Assembly (NCBI GenBank): GCA_014843695.1
Contig: CM026400.1
Span: 29,579,563-29,643,562 of the forward strand
From: Archivesica marissinica
Taxonomy: Eukaryota > Mollusca > Bivalvia > Venerida > Vesicomyidae
Direction of reading: 5' to 3'
Length of the DNA stretch: 64,000 nt
Under the pieces are notes generated by a model. The model was not told where the DNA came from. It ran no database searches and saw only the letters and a program-made list of their open reading frames with translations. Shown here piece by piece: positions 24,901 through 36,900 of this stretch. A program made the translations under genes and the position numbers. Position 1 is the first letter of the stretch. Each line of letters begins with the position of its first letter.

Positions 24901-27900
24901 CCATTGTAGTTCAGCATCGACATTAACTTTAAACATGTCCATTGTAGTTCACCATCGACACTAACTTTAAACACGTCCATTGTAGTTCAGCATCGACATT
25001 AACTTTAAACATGTCCATTGTAGTTCACCATCGACACTAACTTTAAACACGTCCATTGTAGTTCATACCCATATGGAAACTATTATAGAATATATTACTT
25101 TATAATTAACTGTTCATGATGGTCAGAAAACAGCAATCAGTGGCAGGGAAAATTCCATCTTTCACTGTTTGAAAACTCTATCATTGGAAACTCTATCATT
25201 GAAAATATAACCTCCTTCCTTGGAGGTAAAAATGACACGATTACTCTTGACCCATTTCTCAACCAGTGCTCAAATACTGGTTTATACAGTCAACTTTAGG
25301 GAGTACCTGGATCAGATAGGAGGCTCTTTGGCCTGCCCCCCCCAAGCAATTGTATCTTGAACCCCCCTCTCCCACCATAACAAACATTTTACAAATGTAT
25401 CTTGACCCCCCATCCATAACAAACATTTTACAAATGTATCTTGACCCCCCATCCATAACACACATTTTATCTTGACCCCCGTCCATAACACACATTTTAT
25501 CTTGAGCCCCCGTCCATAACAAACATTTTATCTTGACCCCCATCCATAACACACATTTTATCTTGAGCCCCCATCCATAACACACATTTTATCTTGACCC
25601 CCATCCATGACACACATTTTATCTTGACCCCCCATCCATAACACACATTTTATCTTGACCCCCATCCATGACACACATTTTATCTTGACCCCCATCCATA
25701 ACACACATTTTATCTTGACCCCCCATCCATAACACACATTTTATCTTGACCCCCCTCCATAACACACATTTTATCTTGACCCCCCTCCATAACACACATT
25801 TTATCTTGACCCCCCTCCATAACACACATTTTATCTTGACCCCATCCATAACACACATTTTATCTTGACCCCCCTCCATAACACACATTTTATCTTGACT
25901 CCCCTCCATAACACACATTTTATCTTGACCCCCATCCATAACAAACATTTTATCTTGAGCCCCATCCATAACACACATTTTATCTTGACCCCCCCTCCAT
26001 AACACACATTTTATCTTGACCCCCATCCATAACACACATTTTATCTTGACCCCCCTCCATAACACACATTTTATCTTGACCCCCCTCCATAACACACATT
26101 TTATCTTGAGCCCCATCCATAACACACATTTTATCTTGACCCCCATCCATGACACACATTTTATCTTGACCCCCCATCCATGACACACATTTTATCTTGA
26201 CCCCCATCCATAACACACATTTTATCTTGACCCCCATCCATAACACACATTTTATCTTGACCCCCCATCCATGACACACATTTTACAGTTCTAACTATTT
26301 ACTATTGCAGGGTTGGAGATGGTCTTTCTTTTTATCTGGTATCCCTGGCATTGTCCTCGGAATTCTCATGTTTGTAACGCTCAAAGAACCCGAACGAAAG
26401 AGCGCTTCAAAAGAGTCGCTAAAGGCCGACACGAACAACATAGGAGTAAGCACCACAGACGGAACGTGTACCAAGCTCGGCAGAATTCTGAAACCTTTCC
26501 TGGCACCTTCGTTGATATTAGCTATACTCGCCGGTTCCATAAGAAACGCAGGTAATCTTACAGTGATCTGCCATAGCTTGACGCAGGTAACCTTACAATG
26601 ATCTGCTATAGCTTGATGCAGGTAATCTTCCAATGATCTGCCATAGCTTGATGCAGGTAATCTTACAGTGATCTGCTATAGCTTGATGCAGGTAATCTTA
26701 CAGTGATCTGCCATAGCTTGATGCAGGTAACCTTACAGTGATCTGCCATAGCTTGATGCAGGTAATCTTACAGTGATCTGCCATAGCTTGATGCAGGTAA
26801 CCTTACAGTGATCTGCCATAGCTTGATGCAGGTAACCTTACAGTGATCTGCCATAGCTTGATGCAGGTAATCTTCCAATGATCTGCCATAGCTTGACGCA
26901 GGTAATCTTACAGTGATCTGCCATAGCTTGATGCAGGTAACCTTACAGTGATCTGCCATAGCTTGATGCAGGTAATCTTACAGTGATCTGCTATAGCTTG
27001 ACGCAGGTAACCTTACAATGATCTGCTATAGCTTGACGCAGGTAATCTTACAGTGATCTGCCATAGCTTGACACAGATAACCTTCCAATGATCTGCCATA
27101 GCTTGACGCAGGTAACCCATGATCTGCTATAGCTTGATGCAGGTAACTTCAGTGATCTGCCATAGCTTGACCAGGTAACCTTCCAATGATCTGCCATAGC
27201 TTGACGCAGGTAACCTTCCAATGATCTGCTATAGCTTGATGCAGGTAATCTTACAGTGATCTGCCATAGCTTGACACAGGTAACCTTCCAATGATCTGCT
27301 ATAGCTTGATGCAGGTAATCTTACAGTGATCTGCCATAACTTGACGCAGGTAACCTTCCAATGATCTGCTATAGCTTGATGCAGGTAATCTTACAGTGAT
27401 CTGCCATAGCTTGACACAGGTAACCTTCCAATGATCTGCTATAGCTTGATGCAGGTAATCTTACAGTGATCTGCCATAGCTTGACACAGGTAACCTTCCA
27501 ATGATCTGCCATAGCTTGACGCAGGTAATCTTACAGTGATCTGCCATAGCTTGACCATACTCATGTTATATGTTTAAGAACCTAGATTTAGGCAATTATT
27601 GTTCGACTTGTGAACGATGTCTAGTATAGTTCAAGCCAGTTGGTGTGTGTTTTACGTATATTTATCGTCGCTACCAGTTGCCCATAGATGCCACTTGAAG
27701 AGATTAGTCATTTTAGATTTTTGGAGGATAGTGCAATGATACAGAGAGAGATCCATTCCAGAGTCTCCTCTGGTTCTTTTACGTGCACGGTGTACAGCAC
27801 CGACACGAGACCTCGGTTTAAAGTCCCATCTGAAAGACTGTTAATTTTATTACAGTCAGACAGGGGATCGAACATGCGATCCCTAGATTACCAGTCCAGC

Positions 27901-30900
27901 ATGTTACCACTGGGCTACAGATCCATCAAGCCAGTTATACTATATGTCTTTAACCCATTTCATTCTGGATACCGTTCAAACGGTATCTGCAAAGAACATA
28001 GAGCCAGATCAACCGCCACGGAACGTGCCGTCTGATCAGGATCTATGCTGTTTGCTATTCAAATGATCTTGCTAAGACACTTGGCTATGCAGCAAACAAC
28101 ATAGATCCTGATCAGCATGCAGCGTCACGCTGCAGCTGACCTGGATCTATGTTGTTTGCAAAAGCCTTTAAATATATCCAGAATGAAATGGGTTAATAGC
28201 TTACCTTCCTCTGTTTGCAGCTGGCTATGTGTTTGCATATAACACACAACCATATTTCATCAGTATCGGTGAAACTAAAGAAGATATTGCCAAATACATG
28301 GGTTGGATACCCATTGTAGGAGGCAGCTTGAGTGTGGCTGTGGGTGGGTTTATCTCAGATATGGTTGTGAAGGGGCGGGGCATATATGCAAGAGTGGCGG
28401 TTATAATAGCTAGTTTGGTAAGTACTGTTTCGTCTATTAAAATGCTTACATTATATCCTTCACCAGTAGAGTCGTCATTCACGGTATATCCTTCACCAGT
28501 AGAGTCGTCATTCACAGTATATCCTTCACCAGTAGAGTCGTCATTCACGGTATGTCCTTCACTAGTAGAGTCGTCATTCACAATATATCCTTCACCAGTA
28601 GCGTCATCATTCACAGTATATCCTTCACCAGTAGCGTCATCATTCACAGTATATCCTTCACTAGTAGAGTCGTCATTCATAGTATGTCCTTCACTAGTAG
28701 AGTCGTCATTCATAGTATATCCTTCACTAGTAGAGTCGTCATTCACGGTATATCCTTCACCAGTAGAGTCGTCATTCACAGTATATCCTTCACCAGTAGA
28801 GTCGTCATTCACAGTATATCCTTCACCAGTAGAGTCGTCATTCACAGTATATCCTTCACCAGTAGAGTCGTCATTCACAGTATATCCTTCACCAGTAGAG
28901 TCGTCATTCACAGTATATCCTTCACCAGTAGAGTCGTCATTCACAGTATATCCTTCACCAGTAGAGTCGTCATTCACAGTATATCCTTCACCAGTAGAGT
29001 CGTCATTCACAGTATATCCTTCACCAGTAGAGTCGTCATTCACAGTATATCCTTCACCAGTAGAGTCGTCATTCACAGTATATCCTTCACCAGTAGAGTC
29101 GTCATTCACAGTATATCCTTCACCAGTAGAGTCGTCATTCACAGTATATCCTTCACCAGTAGAGTCGTCATTCACAGTATATCCTTCACTAGTAGAGTCG
29201 TCATTCATAGTATGTCCTTCACTAGTAGAGTCGTCATTCATAGTATGTCCTTCACTAGTAGAGTCGTCATTCATAGTATGTCCTTCACTAGTAGAGTCGT
29301 CATTCATAGTATGTCCTTCACTAGTAGAGTCATCATTCATAGTATGTCCTTCACTAGTAGAGTCGTCATTCATAGTATGTCCTTCACTAGTAGAGTCGTC
29401 ATTCACAATATATCCTTCACCAGTAGCGTCATCATTCACAGTATATCCTTCACCAGTAGCGTCATCATTCACAGTATATCCTTCACTAGTAGAGTCGTCA
29501 TTCATAGTATGTCCTTCACTAGTAGAGTCGTCATTCATAGTATATCCTTCACTAGTAGCGTCATCATTCACAGTATATCCTTCACTAGTAGAGTCGTCAT
29601 TCATAGTATGTCCTTCACTAGTAGAGTCGTCATTCACAATATATCCTTCACCAGTAGCGTCGTCATTCATGGCATATCCTTCACTAGTAGAGTCGTCATT
29701 CACAGTATATCCTTCACCAGTAGCGTCATCATTCACAGTATATCCTTCACCAGTAGCGTCATCATTCACAGTATATCCTTCACCAGTAGTGTCGTCATTC
29801 ATAGTATGTCCTTCACTAGTAGCGTCATCATTCACAGTATATCCTTCACCAGTAGCGTCATCATTCACAGTATATCCATCACCAGTAGCGTCATCATTCA
29901 CAGTATATCCTTCACTAGTAGAGTCGTCATTCATAGTATGTCCTTCACTAGTAGAGTCGTCATTCACAATATATCCTTCACCAGTAGCGTCGTCATTCAT
30001 GGCATATCCTTCACTAGTAGAGTCGTCATTCACAGTATATCCTTCACCAGTAGCGTCATCATTCACAGTATATCCTTCACCAGTAGCGTCGTCATTCACA
30101 GTATATCCTTCACCAGTAGCGTCATCATTCACAGTATATCCTTCACCAGTAGCGTCATCATTCACAGTATATCCTTCACCAGTAGCGTCGTCATTCACAG
30201 TATATCCTTCACCAGTAGCGTCATCATTCACAGTATATCCTTCACCAGTAGCGTCATCATTCACAGTATATCCTTCACCAGTAGCGTCATCATTCACAGT
30301 ATATCCTTCACCAGTAGCGTCGTCATTCACAGTATATCCTTCACCAGTAGCGTCATCATTCACAGTATATCCTTCACCAGTAGCGTCATCATTCACGGCA
30401 TATCCTTCACCAGTAGCGTCATCATTCACAGCATGTCCTTCACTAGTAGCGTCATCATTCACAGTATATCCTTCACCAGTAGCGTCATCATTCACAGTAT
30501 ATCCTTCACTAGTAGAGTCGTCATTCATAGTATGTCCTTCACTAGTAGAGTCGTCATTCACAGTATATCCTTCACCAGTAGCGTCGTCATTCACGGTATA
30601 TCCTTCACCAGTAGCTTCATCATTCACGGTATATCCTTCACCAGTAGCATCAACATTCACAGCATGTCCTTCACTAGTAGCGTCATCATTCACGGCATAT
30701 CCTTCACCAGTAGCGTCAACATTCACAGCATGTCCTTCACTAGTAGCGTCATCATTCACGGCATATCCTTCACCAGTAGCGTCATCATTCACAGTATATC
30801 CTTCACTAGTAGAGTCGTCATCCATAGTATGTCCTTCACTAGTAGAGTCGTCATTCACAATATATCCTTCACCAGTAGCGTCGTCATTCATGGCATATCC

Positions 30901-33900
30901 TTCACCAGTAGCTTCATCATTCACGGTATATCCTTCACCAGTAGCATCAACATTCACAGCATGTCCTTCACTAGTAGCGTCATCATTCACGGCATATCCT
31001 TCACCAGTAGCGTCAACATTCACAGCATGTCCTTCACTAGTAGCGTCATCATTCACGGCATATCCTTCACCAGTAGCGTCATCATTCACAGTATATCCTT
31101 CACTAGTAGAGTCGTCATCCATAGTATGTCCTTCACTAGTAGAGTCGTCATTCACAGTATATCCTTCACCAGTAGCGTCATCATTCACAGTATATCCTTC
31201 ACCAGTAGCGTCATCATTCACAGTATATCCTTCACTAGTAGCGTCATCATTCACAGTATATCCTTCACTAGTAGCGTCATCATTCACAGTATATCCTTCA
31301 CCAGTAGCGTCGTCATTCACAGTATATCCTTCACCAGTAGCGTCATCCTTCACAGTATATCCTTCACCAGTAGCGTCATCATTCACAGTATATCCTTCAC
31401 CAGTAGCGTCATCATTCACAGTATATCCTTCACCAGTAGCGTCATCATTCACAGTATATCCTTCACTAGTAGAGTCGTCATTCATAGTATGTCCTTCACT
31501 AGTAGAGTCGTCATTCATAGTATATCCTTCACTAGTAGAGTCGTCATTCATAGTATGTCCTTCACTAGTAGAGTCGTCATTCATAGTATGTCCTTCACTA
31601 GTAGAGTTGTCATTCACAATATATCCTTCACCAGTAGCGTCGTCATTCATGGCATATCCTTCACTAGTAGAGTCGTCATTCACAGTATATCCTTCACCAG
31701 TAGCGTCATCATTCACAGTATATCCTTCACCAGTAGCGTCGTCATTCACAGTATATCCTTCACCAGTAGCGTCATCATTCACAGTATATCCTTCACCAGT
31801 AGCGTCATCATTCACAGTATATCCTTCACCAGTAGTGTCGTCATTCATAGTATGTCCTTCACTAGTAGCGTCATCATTCACAGTATATCCTTCACCAGTA
31901 GCGTCATCATTCACAGTATATCCATCACCAGTAGCGTCATCATTCACAGTATATCCTTCACTAGTAGAGTCGTCATTCATAGTATGTCCTTCACTAGTAG
32001 AGTCGTCATTCACAATATATCCTTCACCAGTAGCGTCGTCATTCATGGCATATCCTTCACTAGTAGAGTCGTCATTCACAGTATATCCTTCACCAGTAGC
32101 GTCATCATTCACAGTATATCCTTCACCAGTAGCGTCGTCATTCACAGTATATCCTTCACCAGTAGCGTCATCATTCACAGTATATCCTTCACCAGTAGCG
32201 TCATCATTCACAGTATATCCTTCACCAGTAGTGTCGTCATTCATAGTATGTCCTTCACTAGTAGCGTCATCATTCACAGTATATCCTTCACCAGTAGCGT
32301 CATCATTCACAGTATATCCATCACCAGTAGCGTCATCATTCACAGTATATCCTTCACCAGTAGCGTTGTCATTCACAGTATATCCTTCATCAGTAGCGTC
32401 ATCATTCACAGTATATCCTTCACTAGTAGAGTCGTCATTCATAGTATGTCCTTCACTAGTAGAGTCGTCATTCACAATATATCCTTCACCAGTAGCGTCG
32501 TCATTCATGGCATATCCTTCACTAGTAGAGTCGTCATTCACAGTATATCCTTCACCAGTAGCGTCATCATTCACAGTATATCCTTCACCAGTAGCGTCAT
32601 CATTCACAGTATATCCTTCACTAGTAGCGTCATCATTCACAGTATATCCTTCACCAGTAGTGTCGTCATTCATAGTATGTCCTTCACTAGTAGCGTCATC
32701 ATTCACAGTATATCCTTCACCAGTAGCGTCATCATTCACAGTATATCCATCACCAGTAGCGTCATCATTCACAGTATATCCTTCACCAGTAGCGTCGTCA
32801 TTCACAGTATATCCTTCATCAGTAGCGTCATCATTCACAGTATATCCTTCATCAGTAGCGTCGTCATTCACGGTATATCCTTCACCAGTAGCATCATCAT
32901 TCACAGCATGTCCTTCACTAGTAGCGTCATCATTCACAGTATATCCTTCACCAGTAGCATCATCATTCACAGCATGTCCTTCACCAGTAGCGTCATCATT
33001 CACAGTATATCCTTCACTAGTAGCATCATCCTTCACGGTATATCCTTCACCAGTAGCTTCATCATTCACGGTATATCCTTCACCAGTAGCATCAACATTC
33101 ACAGCATGTCCTTCACTAGTAGCGTCATCATTCACGGCATATCCTTCACCAGTAGCGTCATCATTCACAGTATATCCTTCACTAGTAGAGTCGTCATTCA
33201 TAGTATGTCCTTCACTAGTAGAGTCGTCATTCACAATATATCCTTCACCAGTAGCGTCGTCATTCATGGCATATCCTTCACTAGTAGAGTCGTCATTCAC
33301 AGTATATCCTTCACCAGTAGCGTCATCATTCACAGTATATCCTTCACCAGTAGCGTCATCATTCACAGTATATCCTTCACTAGTAGCGTCATCATTCACA
33401 GTATATCCTTCACTAGTAGCGTCATCATTCACAGTATATCCTTCACCAGTAGCGTCGTCATTCACCAGTAGCGTCATCATTCACAGTATATCCTTCACTA
33501 GTAGCATCATCCTTCACGGTATATCCTTCACCAGTAGCTTCATCATTCACGGTATATCCTTCACCAGTAGCATCAACATTCACAGCATGTCCTTCACTAG
33601 TAGCGTCATCATTCACGGCATATCCTTCACCAGTAGCGTCATCATTCACAGTATATCCTTCACTAGTAGAGTCGTCATTCATAGTATGTCCTTCACTAGT
33701 AGAGTCGTCATTCACAATATATCCTTCACCAGTAGCGTCGTCATTCATGGCATATCCTTCACTAGTAGAGTCGTCATTCACAGTATATCCTTCACCAGTA
33801 GCGTCATCATTCACAGTATATCCTTCACCAGTAGCGTCATCATTCACAGTATATCCTTCACTAGTAGCGTCATCATTCACAGTATATCCTTCACTAGTAG

Positions 33901-36900
33901 CGTCATCATTCACAGTATATCCTTCACCAGTAGCGTCGTCATTCACAGTATATCCTTCACCAGTAGCGTCATCCTTCACAGTATATCCTTCACCAGTAGC
34001 GTCATCATTCACAGTATATCCTTCACCAGTAGCGTCATCATTCACAGTATATCCTTCACCAGTAGCGTCATCATTCACTTTATATCCACCAGTAACATCA
34101 TCATGTGAATTTTCTGTTTCAGTTGTTGGCAGCACCATTTGCAGCAGGTACCCTATACTTCAGTCCTCCTTGGGCGTATATATGTCAAATACCAACATAT
34201 CTATTTGGTGAGTATGTCTTGTATATGCGGTCAGTGATTTTGATGGATTCAGACCTAATTCCTGTGACTTTTCCATATTTGCTACAGTTACCTAACCAAA
34301 ATCAGGATCTATGTTGTTTGCACATTAACCCTTTCCTTCATAGAGATTTAGGTTAACCCATTCCTTCATAGAGATTTAGGTTAACCCTTTCCTTCATAGA
34401 GATTTAGGTTAACCCTTTCCTTCATAGAGATTTAGGTTAACCCTTTCCTTCATAGAGATTTAGGTTAACCCTTTCCTTCATAGAGATTTAGGTTAACCCT
34501 TTCCTTCATAGAGATTTAGGTTAATATATTATTATATCTCCATACAAACGACAGCCATTTAACCCTTTCCTTCATAGAGATTTAGGTTAACCCATTCCTT
34601 CATAGAGATTTAGGTTAATATACTATTATATCTCCATACAAACGACAGCCATTTAACCCATTCCTTCATAGAGATTTAGGTTAATATATTATTATATCTC
34701 CATACAAACGACAGCCATTTAACCCTTTCCTTCATAGAGATTTAGGTTAATATATTATTATATCTCCATACAAACGACAGCCATTTAGCTATCATGCAAT
34801 GGATAAGTAGTCGCCATATCTATCCCACCTCCATAAATATTACAGGGACTACATAGAGATTTAGGTTAATATATTATTATATCTCCATACAAACGACAGC
34901 CATTTAGCTATCGTGCAGTGGATAAGTAGTCGCCATATCTATCCCACCTCCATAGATATTACTGGGACTACATAGAGATATAGGTTAATATACTATTATA
35001 TCTCCATACAAACGACAACCATTTAGCTATCATGCAGTGGATAAGTAGTCGCCATATCTATCCCACCTCCATAGATATTACTGGGACTACATGAGATTCT
35101 GGCCTTTATTATGAACATTGGTTTGACTACTACATTGTCAATGTATGTCGTATTGGTAATGGTGTCAAGAGGTGCTTCCCGAAACACTGCGTGTGGTGTG
35201 CTGACTTGGACTGCAGTCTTCACCTTAGCTTACTAGCCTCAAGTCCCCGGGAGCTAACCCGAAACACTGCGTGTGGTGTGCTGACTTGGACTGTAGTCTT
35301 CAACTTAGCTTACTAGCCTCAAGTCCCCGGGAGCTAACCCGAAACACTGCGTGTGGTGTGCTGACTTGGACTGCAGTCTTCACCTTAGCTTACTAGCCTC
35401 AAGTCCCCGGGAGCTAACCCGAAACACTGCGTGTGGTGTGCTGACTTGGACTGCAGTCTTCACCTTAGCTTACTAGCCTCAAGTCCCCGGGAGCTAACCC
35501 GTAAGACTGTGTGTGTTGTACTGACTTGGACTGCAGTCTTCACCTTAGCTTACTAGCCTCAAGTCCCCGGGAGCTAACCCGTAAGACTGCGTGTGGTGTG
35601 CTGACTTGGACTGCAGTCTTCACCTTAGCTTACTAGCTTCAAGTCCCCGGGAGCTAACCCAAAACACTGCGTGTGGTGTGCTGACTTGGACTGCAGTCTT
35701 CAACTTAGCTTACTAGCCTCAAGTCCCCGGGAGCTAACCCGAACGGGCACTCAGGGTCTTCCTCCACCAATAACAGCTGGAGAGTCGCCATATTTTGTGC
35801 GACGTTGAACCCCAAACACAAACACTAGCTGGTTATATCTATAGAACTAATCCCAAGTTCTATACGCACGTCGACTGTGGCGGTGGCGCTATATCGTTGT
35901 ATTTTACTTGTATTTTAGGAGAGATGTGGATTGGTATAACTCTGGCGCTATATCGTTGTACTTTACTTGTATTTTAGGAGAGATGTGGATTGGTATAACT
36001 CTGGCGCTATATCGTTGTACTTTACTTGTATTTTAGGAGAGATGTGGATTGGTATAACTCTGGCGCTATATCGTTGTACTTTACTTGTATTTTAGGAGAG
36101 ATGTGGATTGGTATAACTCTGGCGCTATATCGTTGTATTTTACTTGTATTTTAGGAGAGATGTGGATTGGTATAACTCTGGCGCTATATCGTTGTACTTT
36201 ACTTGTATTTTAGGAGAGATGTGGATTGGTATAACTCTGGCGCTATATCGTTGTATTTTACTTGTATTTTAGGAGAGATGTGGATTGGTATAACTCTGGC
36301 GCTATATCGTTGTATTTTACTTGTATTTTAGGAGAGATGTGGATTGGTATAACTCTGGCGCTATATCGTTGTATTTTACTTGTATTTTAGGAGAGATGTG
36401 GATTGGTATAACTCTGGCGCTATATCGTTGTATTTTACTTGTATTTTAGGAGAGATGTGGATTGGTATAACTCTGGCGCTATATCGTTGTACTTTACTTG
36501 TATTTTAGGAGAGATGTGGATTGGTATAACTCTGGCGCTATATCGTTGTACTTTACTTGTATTTTAGGAGAGATGTGGATTGGTATAACTCTGGAGCTAT
36601 ATCGTTGTACTTTACTTGTATTTTAGGAGAGATGTGGATTGGTATAACTCTGGCGATAGTTGTGGAGCTTATCCCAAGTTCTGTACGCACGTCGGCGGTG
36701 GCGGTGTATTTGTTTATCATCAGTAACATCGGAGGAAACATGCCGTTACTCGTACCACCGATACAGAATGCTTTTGAGGAAGATGGCTTAACAAAGTCTC
36801 AGTCATTACGAGGTTAGTTATACCTAACTTTGTCATGAATGAATAATTGACATGTTTACCTAACTTTGTCATGAATGATTAATTGACATGTTTACCTAAC

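Noticed and set aside
26552..26601. Exon 5 extended to the TGA at 26599
   Set aside because: It would end the protein after helix 7; the donor at 26552 gives an in-phase join that restores the helix 7 signature.
28225..34108. ORFs of 1959 and 1639 codons (+) and 1751 codons (-)
   Set aside because: All lie in the 33-bp array, whose unit is a multiple of three without stops on either strand. Several frames are open at once and the frame of exon 6 merely runs on. No start context, domain or codon bias supports a protein.
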